A stretch of DNA of 64,000 bases, taken from contig LIQL01000071.1 in NCBI GenBank assembly GCA_001418405.1, positions 1-64,000 on the forward strand, written 5' to 3'. The notes beneath the pieces were generated by a model. It made no database searches, was not told the origin of the DNA, and worked only from the letters and a program-made list of their open reading frames with translations. This document shows positions 56,615 to 64,000 of the stretch, in pieces. How positions within the stretch are numbered: position 1 is the first letter of the stretch; every line of letters starts with the position of its first letter. A program made the translations under genes and the position numbers. This DNA is from Streptomyces diastatochromogenes (GTDB lineage: Bacteria; Actinomycetota; Actinomycetes; Streptomycetales; Streptomycetaceae).

Positions 56615-58444
56615 TTACTCGGCTCCTTGCGGTGGGTGCTGCTGCCCGGCGTCGCGGATGGCGCGGGCGGCGTTGATGAGTCCGATGTGGCTGAAGGCTT
56701 GGGGATAGTTGCCGAGGGCTTCCCCCGTGGCGGGGTCCGCCTCCTCGGCAAGCAGGCCGACGTCGTTGGCGTGCGCGAGTGCGGCCTGGAACACCTGCCG
56801 TGCCCGGACGACATGGCCGGTCAGGGCGAGGGCGTGGGCGAACCAGAAGGTGCAGAGCAGGAAGGCTCCTTCCGCTTCGTCGATCTCGTCGCCGAGGTAG
56901 CGGCGGACAAGGCCGTTGCGGTCGGTGAGCTGGGTCGCGATGGCGAGCACGGTGGACTGGACGCGAGGGTCCTGCGGAGGCAGGAAGCCGACGATGGGCA
57001 GCATCAGCGCCGAGGCGTCCAGTTCGTCGCTGTCGAACGCCTGGGTGAAGGCGCCCGTACGCGGGCTCCAGCCGCGCTCTTCGATGGCTTGGCGGACGTT
57101 GTCCCGCTCGTGGCGCCAGTGGGGCACGCGTTCGTGTGCCTGGAGGGCGGAGGCCATGGAGATGGCGCGGTCCAGGGCGACCCAGCACATCAGTTTCGAG
57201 TGCAGGAAGTGCCTGCTTGGTCCGCGTCGCTCCCAGATGCCCTGGTCGGGCTCGGTCCAGCGACGGGCGGCGGTGTCGGCCGCCTGGACCAGGAAGGCGC
57301 TGGTGGGCGGGTCCAGGCGCTCCCCGGGCGGGAGGCACTCGTGGGCGGCGTCGAGGAGTTCGCCGTAGACGTCGAGTTGGCGTTGGCGCCAGGCGTCGTT
57401 GCCGATCCGAACGGGGCCACTGTTGCGCCAGCCGGTGAGGTGCGGCAGGAGCCGTTCGCTCAGATCGCGTTCGCCGCCGATGCCGTACATGATCTGCAGG
57501 TCGACGCCGCGGTCGAGTTGGGTTGCCGCGGCCCGGGCGAGGAAGTCGAAGAACCGGTTCTTCTCCTTCTCGCAGGCGGCTGTGGCGAGCGCTTGCAGGG
57601 TGAAGCTCGCGTCGCGGACCCAGGTGTAGCGGTAGTCCCAGTTGCGCATCCCGCCCGCCTTCTCGGGCAGGGAGGTGGTGGCCGCGGCGACGATGGCGCC
57701 GGTGGGAGCGAAGGTCAGGGCGCGCAGCACGCGTCCGCTGTGGCCCACCTCGTCCTGCCAGGGGCCGACGTAGCCGCGGTGGAGCTTCGACCAGGAGCGC
57801 CAACCTTCGACGGTGTCGGCCATGCGGTGCCTGATCCGCCCCGGCCGCCAGCCCACCGACTGCCGTTCCCACGCCGGCACGACGTGGAGGGCGAATCCGA
57901 GGCGGTGCCCGGCCGAGAGCGGGATTCGGCCGTGCGCTGTGGAGCCGCTCGCCCGCAGGTCTACGGGGCTCGACAGCAGCAGAACGTGGGCGCCCCCGTA
58001 CGCCGCGAGCCCGCCCCGCACGGCTGACAGGAGGGGGTGGACGAGTCCGAACTCCGGGCGCGGCGCGTAGGCGACCTCGATGTCCACCCGCCCTTCGGTG
58101 CAGGTGATCTGCCGCAGGAGCGTTCCGGGGGATGCGGTGCCGAGCGCGTGTCCGCGTTCGCGCCGTCCCAGGGCAAGGGCGTCCCGCAGGACCGCCGTGC
58201 CCCCGGGCGTGCGGAAGACCGTCTCCAGAACGAGGGTGTCCTTGAGGTATCGGCGGCTGGTGTCGAGCGGGCCGGTAGGGCAGATGGACCAGTGGCCGGC
58301 GTCCTCGTCGAGGAGCCGGGCGAAGATCGCCGGACTGTCGAACCGGGGCAGGCACAGCCAGTCCACCGACCCGTCGGAGGTCACCAGCGCGGCCGAGCGG
58401 CAGTCGGACAGCAGGGCGTGGTCACCGATCGGCCGGTTACTCAT
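56615..58444 (-). CDS. Glycoside hydrolase family 15 protein (glucoamylase/trehalase-like)
   Basis: This 609-residue protein has the N-terminal GH15 beta-sandwich (IGDHALLSDCRSAALVTSDG, SVDWLCLPRFDSPAIFARLL) and an (alpha/alpha)6 barrel with NWDYRYTWVRDASF and the catalytic-acid segment TEPDQGIWE. This subgroup includes actinobacterial and mycobacterial trehalases as well as glucoamylases. No signal peptide is present, so it acts in the cytoplasm on trehalose or short alpha-glucans. The ATG (MSNRPIGDH) is chosen from domain alignment; 47 upstream codons look non-coding. No strong ribosome site is visible. Confidence 0.92.
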   Translation of the reverse strand: MSNRPIGDHALLSDCRSAALVTSDGSVDWLCLPRFDSPAIFARLLDEDAGHWSICPTGPLDTSRRYLKDTLVLETVFRTPGGTAVLRDALALGRRERGHALGTASPGTLLRQITCTEGRVDIEVAYAPRPEFGLVHPLLSAVRGGLAAYGGAHVLLLSSPVDLRASGSTAHGRIPLSAGHRLGFALHVVPAWERQSVGWRPGRIRHRMADTVEGWRSWSKLHRGYVGPWQDEVGHSGRVLRALTFAPTGAIVAAATTSLPEKAGGMRNWDYRYTWVRDASFTLQALATAACEKEKNRFFDFLARAAATQLDRGVDLQIMYGIGGERDLSERLLPHLTGWRNSGPVRIGNDAWRQRQLDVYGELLDAAHECLPPGERLDPPTSAFLVQAADTAARRWTEPDQGIWERRGPSRHFLHSKLMCWVALDRAISMASALQAHERVPHWRHERDNVRQAIEERGWSPRTGAFTQAFDSDELDASALMLPIVGFLPPQDPRVQSTVLAIATQLTDRNGLVRRYLGDEIDEAEGAFLLCTFWFAHALALTGHVVRARQVFQAALAHANDVGLLAEEADPATGEALGNYPQAFSHIGLINAARAIRDAGQQHPPQGAE

Positions 58445-58733
58445 GCGTCGCAGCCCGTCGGCCTCGGGCCGGATGAGTCCCGGCCGGGACGAGGTGGGCA
58501 GTTGCCTGGGCCGCAGGTCTCCCCAGGTGCCTGACGGGTGTGATGGATCCCGGCCTCCCTGAACAGCTGATTCGCCTCCAGGCAATCAGCACGATCGACG
58601 CATCGCACCCGCCGGTTGCCGACAGTTGCCCCGACCGGGTGGCACGGCCGGGTGCTGCCGCGCCCCGCGCTGGGCGGTCGGTCGGCATCCGCCGTGTCTC
58701 CCCGCTGCCGCGTGGCGCGGCGGCCCGGCTTCA
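58445..58733. other. Gap between operons
   Basis: No supported gene was seen in these 289 bp. The region separates the methyltransferase operon end from the GH15 start, both on the minus strand. Confidence 0.4.
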
Positions 58734-59411
58734 TCAGCGAGGTCCCGAGGTCGAGTCCCGGCGGCCGAGGACGAGGAAGCGTCTGTGGCCGTATCCCCAT
58801 TGGTCGGTGACGCTGAGGGCAAGGCCCTCGGCGATCCTGTGGAGCGCTGGTGCTCCCAGCCGTGCCCAGGGAAACGGCGGGCCCTCCCGGCCATGGAGGT
58901 CTTCGAACCGGGCGGTGCAGCGCTCGTCGACCTCGTCGGGGTCGACCTCGACGAGGAGAAGCCCCGTCGGGGCGGTGAGTTGGATACAGCGGGCCAGCAG
59001 GGCGCGCGGGTCGCCGCCGATGCCGATGTTGCCGTCGATGAGCAGGGCGGTCTGCCAGCCTCCCTCGGCCGGCAGCCGGTCGAACACCGATCGGCACAGA
59101 GCGATTCCGCCGCGGGCGACGGCATGGGCCGCCGCGCGCGGGGTGACGTCGACACCGAGCGCGAAGACTCCGCGACTCAGGAGCGCCCTGCACAACCGGC
59201 CCGGTCCGCAGCCGACGTCGAGAACGGGGCCGACGCAGCGGCTGAGCACCGATTCGTCGGCCTCGGTGGGATGCGCGTACCAGCGATGCACCGGCATCCG
59301 GATCCGGCACCCGCCTGCCAGCCGCAGGTACACCGGTCCGCGGCCGGCTCGAAGGGCGAGCGCGTAAGGGTCTCCGTTGGCGCAGGGCGAGTCGTCCTCG
59401 TCGGTCGTCAC
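58734..59411 (-). CDS. SAM-dependent methyltransferase
   Basis: This 225-residue class I methyltransferase has motif I VLDVGCGPG (residues 63-71), an acidic VDVT next, and LLIDGNIGIGGDP in place of motif IV. The substrate is unknown. The GTG start overlaps the TGA of the membrane protein gene upstream (GTGA), so it is the last gene of a coupled three-gene operon with a four-helix membrane protein and a molybdopterin oxidoreductase. The longer upstream frame is not protein-like. Confidence 0.87.
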   Translation of the reverse strand: MTTDEDDSPCANGDPYALALRAGRGPVYLRLAGGCRIRMPVHRWYAHPTEADESVLSRCVGPVLDVGCGPGRLCRALLSRGVFALGVDVTPRAAAHAVARGGIALCRSVFDRLPAEGGWQTALLIDGNIGIGGDPRALLARCIQLTAPTGLLLVEVDPDEVDERCTARFEDLHGREGPPFPWARLGAPALHRIAEGLALSVTDQWGYGHRRFLVLGRRDSTSGPR

Positions 59412-59911
59412 GGCGCAGCGTCGTGACCCGGTGCAGGTCGTTCCTCGTCGGCGCGGGCGGCCCGCCGGACGCGGCGGAGCTTGACGGCGAAGGCCACCGC
59501 GGAGGCGGCGAAGAGCACGGCGGTGATGGCCAGCCACCGGCCGAGGTAGACGTCCATGGACAACCTGGTGGCACCCGGGTAGGGGGTCGACAAGGCAAAG
59601 ATGAGGGGGAACCAGACGAGCAGGAGCACACCGGAGAGAAAGCCGGGCACACGCAGGTAGTTGATCCACGGTGGTTGTGGCATCTGGGTGGCGCGATGCC
59701 GCAGGACAGCGTGTGCCGACAGGTCGGCGAGCGAGTACAGGGGCAGCAGGACCAGGTCGTGGAGGATCGCCGCGCCGACGAACCAGATCGCCACCTCAAG
59801 TGGGCGGACGGCGAACAGGCGCACCATGGCGTAGCCGGTGATGGCGAACGAGGCGATCAGGACGAGAAGGTGGAGGGGGCTGGAGCCGTACCAGCGGACG
59901 AAGCGCGCCAT
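59408..59911 (-). CDS. Four-helix membrane protein
   Basis: This 167-residue protein has four predicted membrane helices (LHLLVLIASFAITGYAMVRL, AIWFVGAAILHDLVLLPLYS, FLSGVLLLVWFPLIFAL, WLAITAVLFAASAVAFAV) and a short charged C-terminus. I recognise no named family. His51 and His67 lie at or near helix ends, but whether haem is bound is unknown. It sits between a molybdopterin oxidoreductase (stop 2 bp away) and a methyltransferase (4-bp overlap), suggesting a membrane partner or assembly factor for the oxidoreductase. Confidence 0.8.
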   Translation of the reverse strand: MARFVRWYGSSPLHLLVLIASFAITGYAMVRLFAVRPLEVAIWFVGAAILHDLVLLPLYSLADLSAHAVLRHRATQMPQPPWINYLRVPGFLSGVLLLVWFPLIFALSTPYPGATRLSMDVYLGRWLAITAVLFAASAVAFAVKLRRVRRAARADEERPAPGHDAAP

Positions 59912-59913
59912 GG

Positions 59914-61347
59914 TCAGGTCCTGAAGGTGAGCCGGTGCACCCACTTGGTGTTGTTCACGCCGGGGTTGGCCGGGACGATGACACGGGCCGGGAAGCCGTG
60001 GTCGAGCGAGAGGTCCGCGCCGTTGACGCGGAGGGCGAGTAGCGATCGAGGGTCGTGGATCTGGTTGCCCCTCAGTACCACCGAGCTGTAGGGGCCGGGT
60101 GGTTGGACGGATTGCACCAGGACGCTCCCGGCGTCGGGGAGGCCCGCCAGGGCGGCGAGGTCGGCCAGTCGAAGGCCGCTCCACTGCTGGTTGGGGGTGG
60201 ACCATCCTTCCACGCAGGCGATCGGCAGTGCGGCGGCATGCTGGGGCATCGCGAGGAGTTGTGCGCGGGTGAGGACGAGCGTCGGACCGGGGCCGTGGAT
60301 CTCCAGCCGCCAGGCGGGGCCGACGTGCGCGGGGGTGACGCCGACGGAAGCTGCTGTCTTGTTGATCTGGAAGCCGTTCGGGCCGCTGCCCGGAGCGCGG
60401 TTGTGCGGCGCGAGGAGGGCGGTGCCGCGCACCCAGCCGCCGATGCTCTGTCCTGCGGTGACCACGAGGAGGAGCAGCGATCCGCCCCCCACCATGGCGA
60501 GCGCGCCGCGCCGGGTCATCGTCGGCGGTGCGGGAGCGGTCGGGACCAGGCCGTCGGGGTCGGGGGGTTCGGGCCGGGTGTGGGCGAGGTCGGTGCGCAG
60601 TTCCGCGGCCAGGCTGCGGGAGCGCAGGGCGCGGGTCATCCGGCCGAGTCTGAGGCTCACATGGACGACGAAGGCGGCGATGAACACCCAGGCTCCGTAG
60701 AAGTGCAGGGTGTAGAAGGAGCCGGGAAAGACGTAGAAGAGCTGGATGTTGGCGATGCCGGTGACGAATTCGAAGATCACCCCGCCGACCAGCAGGAGCA
60801 GGGACAACCGCTCCAGTGCGTGAGCGACGGAGCGGACCGGCAGCCACTCGAACAGCTTCGGGATCACTGACCACAACTTGGCCAGCAGTACGGGCAAGAG
60901 GACCACGCCGAGCGTCACGTGCACGCCCTGGGTCAACCGGTACAGCCAGTAAGGATGAGTGGGCCAGTCGAAGAGGTAGAAGCCAAACAGGCCCTTGTCC
61001 GGGGTCTGGTCGTTGATGCGGTCGAGTCCCGGGTTGTAGGCGGCGTAGGAGAGCATCCCGGTGACGAAGATCAGTGGAATGCCGATCAGCAGCACCAGGC
61101 CGAACACGGACGTCAGCCAGGGTCCGCGGAGGGGACTGCGCCAGAAGCCGGGGCGGAACGGCCCCGGGGGCGGAGGAGTCTGCTCGACCCGCCGCACGAG
61201 GGCTCGGGCACGAGCGGCCCCCGTGGCGCCCCACGCCGCCACGGCAGCGCGGACGCGTTCAAGACGCCCCTGCGCATGCCCGTCGTCCGATCTCGGGTCC
61301 TGTGGCCCACCCGAGCCCGGGGCCGGCGGCCGTCCGCCACTGCCCAT
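59914..61347 (-). CDS. Cytochrome b561-like/molybdopterin oxidoreductase fusion
   Basis: This 477-residue protein joins two modules. The N-terminal half is a b561-type membrane domain of four helices with His residues in TQGVHVTLGVVLL and FYTLHFYGAWVFIAAFVVHV. A further helix introduced by a Tat-like TRRGALAMVGGGSLLLLV follows. The last 170 residues are an extracytoplasmic sulfite-oxidase-type molybdopterin domain with the Mo-ligand cysteine in IACVEGWS and NNTKWVHRLTF at the end. It may pass electrons between a periplasmic substrate and the membrane pool, as in YedY/YedZ-like systems but in one chain. GGAGG lies 5 nt before the chosen ATG. Confidence 0.88.
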   Translation of the reverse strand: MGSGGRPPAPGSGGPQDPRSDDGHAQGRLERVRAAVAAWGATGAARARALVRRVEQTPPPPGPFRPGFWRSPLRGPWLTSVFGLVLLIGIPLIFVTGMLSYAAYNPGLDRINDQTPDKGLFGFYLFDWPTHPYWLYRLTQGVHVTLGVVLLPVLLAKLWSVIPKLFEWLPVRSVAHALERLSLLLLVGGVIFEFVTGIANIQLFYVFPGSFYTLHFYGAWVFIAAFVVHVSLRLGRMTRALRSRSLAAELRTDLAHTRPEPPDPDGLVPTAPAPPTMTRRGALAMVGGGSLLLLVVTAGQSIGGWVRGTALLAPHNRAPGSGPNGFQINKTAASVGVTPAHVGPAWRLEIHGPGPTLVLTRAQLLAMPQHAAALPIACVEGWSTPNQQWSGLRLADLAALAGLPDAGSVLVQSVQPPGPYSSVVLRGNQIHDPRSLLALRVNGADLSLDHGFPARVIVPANPGVNNTKWVHRLTFRT

Positions 61348-61822
61348 CGGTCGCCTCCTCTGTCCCGGGCCGACTCTCGAAAGGGGTGGATCGAACCCCA
61401 CCGCGCCATCGGTGCCCATGAAGTCGTCAGCGACAAAATGGCACAGATCGTGCCGGCTTTCCGAATCTGGCGTGCATGCGAGTGTCCGTCACCCGACCGC
61501 ACCACCCACCGGATCGCGTACACCACCATCAGGTGGACTCGGACCGGAGGTTGGAGCTGGGCCAGGACGTACATGAGCTACGTGTCCAGCTGCCGCGTCG
61601 TCCGTCAGTCGCTCGCCGCCCGCGTAACGGGAACCGGCGCCGGTGGGTGCTCTCCCCCGCCAGGTGCGGATGCCGGGACACGACCTCGTGGGAGGCCAGG
61701 ACCGCAGGCAGCACGTGCTCAGTTCCCACCGAGTCACTGCCGAGGCGGCGTGCCACCCTGCCCGTAGGTCTCCCTCCTTACCCACCAGACGGGCCGCTCT
61801 TGTGGCAGGCGGCGACTGGGCT
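61348..61822. other. Intergenic region
   Basis: These 475 bp show no convincing gene on either strand. They contain the promoter region of the oxidoreductase operon and the downstream side of the SnoaL-like gene. No clear terminator was seen. Confidence 0.4.
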
Positions 61823-62227
61823 TCAGCGTTCCTCTGGGATGGCGTCGCCGTACATCGGCAGGCCGCTCGCGGACTGCTCGCGTGAGACTTCGTCCTCGAT
61901 CACGTCCCAGTGTTCCGCCAGGACGCCGTCCTCGACGCGGAGGAAGTCGACGGCGATCCACGGGGCGGGTTGGCCGTGTCCCGTGAAGCGCCCGCGCACC
62001 ATGACCGTGTCCCCTTCCGCCATGATCAGCTCCCACTCGTGCTTCAGCTCGGCCGGGAGGCTTTTGACCAGGTTGAACAGGCCGTCGCGGCCGGGAGGGA
62101 TGTGGGCGCTGTGTTGGATGTAGTCGGGGGACCAGAAGCGTTCTGCGGCGGGGTAGTCCCGCTGGTTGAACAGGGTGTCGAACGCCTCGCGGACAAGGGC
62201 CTTGTTCTGGTCCTCGGTGGTGCTCAT
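61823..62227 (-). CDS. SnoaL-like (NTF2-fold) protein
   Basis: This 134-residue single-domain protein has the SnoaL/ester-cyclase pattern: ALVREAFDTLFNQRDYPAAE, RFWSPDYIQHSAHIPPGRDG, DTVMVRGRFTGH and VDFLRVEDGVLAEHWDVIED. Members include cyclases, isomerases and many proteins of unknown role. AGCAGGTG precedes the ATG. It lies 350 bp downstream of an Old Yellow Enzyme gene on the same strand and may share its regulation by TetR. Confidence 0.9.
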   Translation of the reverse strand: MSTTEDQNKALVREAFDTLFNQRDYPAAERFWSPDYIQHSAHIPPGRDGLFNLVKSLPAELKHEWELIMAEGDTVMVRGRFTGHGQPAPWIAVDFLRVEDGVLAEHWDVIEDEVSREQSASGLPMYGDAIPEER

Positions 62228-62575
62228 GGTGGGTCACCTGCTGTTCGATGCTGGGAGGGTCGGTAGGGAGGCCGGGGTGTCGGTGGGTGCCGGGCCCAGC
62301 GTGGCGGGCGGTGTTGGGGAACCACTGCGGGTTGGCGAAGTACAGCACGAGGCGTCCGCGCACACCGGCAGCGGCGGGGCGCTCGTGTGGTTCGCCGACG
62401 CGGGAGGCCGGCGGCGGGTCACCGGCACGGAGAGGCAGTTCGCCGTTCTCCGCCTGGCGGGCGCGCCAGGCGCGCGCCCGGGATCGGGCAGATCGACCTC
62501 CTGGACCATGGAGGCGTTCGACTCGGTTGATCAGGACGGTGTTCCGGCGAGATTCATCAGGTACCCCTTGGGGTT
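62228..62575. other. Gene-free stretch between OYE and SnoaL-like genes
   Basis: No gene or clear motif was recognised in these 348 bp. Frames on both strands are open by GC bias alone. Confidence 0.4.
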
Positions 62576-63673
62576 TCAGACTGCGGCCAGGGCCGGGTAG
62601 TCGGTGTAGCCGCGGGCGCCGGAGGCGTAGACGGTGGTCCAGTCGACGTCGGCGAGTGGGGCTCCGGTGGCGAGCCGGGCGGGCAGGTCGGGGTTGGCGA
62701 TGAACGGGCGACCGAAGGCCACCACGTCGGCGAGCCCCGCTTCGACCAGGTGGGCGGCCCGTTCGGCGTCCAGTTCGACGTTGGCGATGAGTGTGCCGTC
62801 GAACAGTGGCCGGATGTGGGCGAACATGCCGTCGCTGTCCAGTCCGTCGAGCGGGGTCGCGGTCAGGTCGTGCGTGGCGCCCATCACCAGCAGGTGCGAC
62901 AGGCCGTTCAGGCGGGAGATGACGTACTCGGCGGATGGCAGGGTCTCGTCGTTGGCCTCGAAGGGGCCGGTCTCGTGCATCGGGCCGAGCTTGACGCCGG
63001 TCCGTTCCGGGCCGACCGCCGTGGCCACCGCGTCGGCGATCTCCAGGGTCAGCCGGGCCCGGTTCTCGATGGAACCTCCGTAGGCGTCGGTGCGCTGGTT
63101 GGTGGCCTTGTTGAGGAACTGGGCCGGGAGATAGAGGAAGTTGGCGAGGATCTGGACGCCGTCGAACCCGGCAGTGAGGGCGTTGCGGGCGGCGGTGGCG
63201 TAGTCGGCGATGGTCTGACGGATCTCCGCCGTCGTCATCGCTCGCGGCGTGACCGTGGGCTTGCGGCCGCTCGGGGTGACGCTTCGCTGCTGCGGGTTGA
63301 TCGCTGAGGCCGAGAGCGGGAGCGCTCCCCCGCGCAGGTCGGGGTGGGAGAGGGCTCCGGTGTGCCAGAGCTGGGCGATCATCCGGCCGCCCGCGGAGTG
63401 GACTGCCTCGGTCACCTGCTGCCAGCCACGGATCTGCTCGGGGCTCCACAGGCCGGGGGTGTCGGCCCAGCCGAAGCCGTCCGGGCTGATCGCGGTCGCC
63501 TCGCCGACGATGAGGCCGGCGGATGCCCGCTGGGCGTAGTACTCGGCCTGTAGTGCGGTCGGCACGTGGCCGGGGTTGTCGGCGCGCATGCGGGTCAGCG
63601 GTGCCATCGCGATGCGGTTGGGCAGTTCCAGGTCGCCCATCCGGACCGGCGTGAACAGCGGCGCGACGTTCAT
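62576..63673 (-). CDS. Old Yellow Enzyme-family FMN ene-reductase
   Basis: This 365-residue TIM-barrel flavoprotein has the OYE signatures AQLWHTGALSHP, FLNKATNQRTDAYGGSIENR and a C-terminal GRPFIANPDLPARL. It should reduce activated C=C bonds with NADPH. At the substrate-anchoring position, where classical OYE has HGANGYL, this protein reads LANFLYL: the His and Asn are Leu176 and Phe179, while the proton-donor Tyr181 is kept. The pocket is therefore more hydrophobic than usual. It is divergent from a TetR gene with repeated boxes between them, so inducible expression is likely. Confidence 0.92.
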   Translation of the reverse strand: MNVAPLFTPVRMGDLELPNRIAMAPLTRMRADNPGHVPTALQAEYYAQRASAGLIVGEATAISPDGFGWADTPGLWSPEQIRGWQQVTEAVHSAGGRMIAQLWHTGALSHPDLRGGALPLSASAINPQQRSVTPSGRKPTVTPRAMTTAEIRQTIADYATAARNALTAGFDGVQILANFLYLPAQFLNKATNQRTDAYGGSIENRARLTLEIADAVATAVGPERTGVKLGPMHETGPFEANDETLPSAEYVISRLNGLSHLLVMGATHDLTATPLDGLDSDGMFAHIRPLFDGTLIANVELDAERAAHLVEAGLADVVAFGRPFIANPDLPARLATGAPLADVDWTTVYASGARGYTDYPALAAV

Positions 63674-63690
63674 GGTGTGCTCCTCTCACC

Positions 63691-63771
63691 CATTCACAAT
63701 GTTGCTCGACATCGTTTTATGCCCCGATCCGCGGCCGTGTCAATGTCAAGCGACATCGTGTACCGTGAATG
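63691..63771. promoter_or_regulatory. Repeated boxes in the OYE/TetR divergent promoter
   Basis: Two related sites, AATGTTGCTCGACATCG (63698-63714) and AATGTCAAGCGACATCG (63742-63758), each show an ATGTY-N4-GACAT dyad. They are flanked by an outer inverted pair CATTCAC (63691-63697) and GTGAATG (63765-63771). These are the probable TetR operators. Confidence 0.65.
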
Positions 63772-63794
63772 AGTCGGAAGGAGAGGTGCCAGGC

Positions 63795-64000
63795 ATGGGC
63801 GTGTCGCGACAAAAGGCAGCACAGAACCACGAGGCGATCGTGGCCGCGGCCGAGACCCTGTTCCGCCAGCGCGGAACGGAAGCCGTCGGCCTGGTGGAGC
63901 TGATGGCGACGGCCGGGATGACCCGAGGCGGCTTCTACAACCACTTCGCTTCCAAGGGAGCGTTGGTGGACGAAGTGATCGCCAAGGCCATGACGAATGC
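63795..64000 (+). CDS. TetR/AcrR family regulator (partial, runs off the window)
   Basis: The first 68 codons begin MGVSRQKAAQNHEAIVAAAE and contain a complete TetR helix-turn-helix: LFRQRGTEAVGLVELMATAG, then MTRGGFYNHFASKGALVDEV. The ATG has AAGGAGAGG 8 nt upstream. The gene is divergent from the OYE gene and very probably represses it through the boxes between them. The ligand domain lies beyond the right edge. Confidence 0.92.
   Translation, partial: MGVSRQKAAQNHEAIVAAAETLFRQRGTEAVGLVELMATAGMTRGGFYNHFASKGALVDEVIAKAMTN

Noticed and set aside
56127-58355. A 742-codon minus-strand frame overlapping GH15 and PEBP genes
   Set aside because: Out-of-frame shadow; the GH15 motifs are in the other frame.
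61734-63689. A 651-codon minus-strand frame over the OYE and SnoaL-like genes
   Set aside because: Arg/Pro/His-rich shadow frame; both real genes are in other frames.

Overview
The window is chromosomal DNA of a high-GC actinomycete, most likely Streptomyces or a close relative. The evidence is the strong G/C bias at third codon positions, frequent GTG starts behind GGAGG-type ribosome sites, long spurious antisense frames, two giant LuxR-type ATPase regulators, and many TetR, IclR, MerR and GntR regulators beside redox enzymes. No rRNA, tRNA or CRISPR array was seen.

Bases 1-18.6 kb (minus strand) are the end of a non-ribosomal peptide locus. Transcription runs right to left: a two-module synthetase (C-A-PCP-E, C-A-PCP), a three-module synthetase (C-A-PCP x3 plus TE), then an MbtH-like partner. 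The two synthetases share a GTGA stop/start overlap. Five modules predict a pentapeptide, read from the binding pockets as (D-X1)-Ser-(Ile/Val-like)-X4-Gly. A 430-bp tract covering the A-domain tail and PCP is almost identical in modules 2 and 3. The locus evidently continues beyond the left edge. Two LAL-type LuxR regulators (19.2-24.8 kb) follow on the same strand and probably control it.

Bases 25-37 kb are a patchwork: a nonsense-mutated hydrolase remnant, an NmrA/TetR divergent pair with tandem operators, an AT-richer island with hypothetical genes, four transposase remnants, an AraC regulator, an FAD monooxygenase coupled to a SnoaL-like protein, a TMEM175-like channel, and a TetR/quinone-reductase divergent pair with a perfect 13-bp inverted repeat. 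A short-chain dehydrogenase without its catalytic Ser/Tyr lies here too.

Bases 37-52 kb hold mostly intact metabolic genes. A translationally coupled trio at 38.5-42.0 kb encodes a response-regulator/glutaredoxin-like/thioredoxin-reductase-like fusion that has lost both redox CxxC motifs, a soluble histidine kinase with a cyclic-nucleotide-binding-like domain, and a UBP-type zinc finger. A second unit at 44.9-50.4 kb holds an IclR regulator, a perfect 22-bp palindrome, a class III CoA-transferase, a 3Fe-4S ferredoxin, a ferredoxin reductase and a cytochrome P450: a complete P450 electron chain.

Bases 52-64 kb carry a truncated glycosyltransferase, MerR and GntR regulators, an alpha/beta hydrolase, a PEBP-like lipoprotein, a GH15 glycosidase, a coupled operon of a membrane b561/molybdopterin oxidoreductase, a four-helix membrane protein and a methyltransferase, a SnoaL-like protein, and an Old Yellow Enzyme divergent from a TetR gene cut by the right edge.
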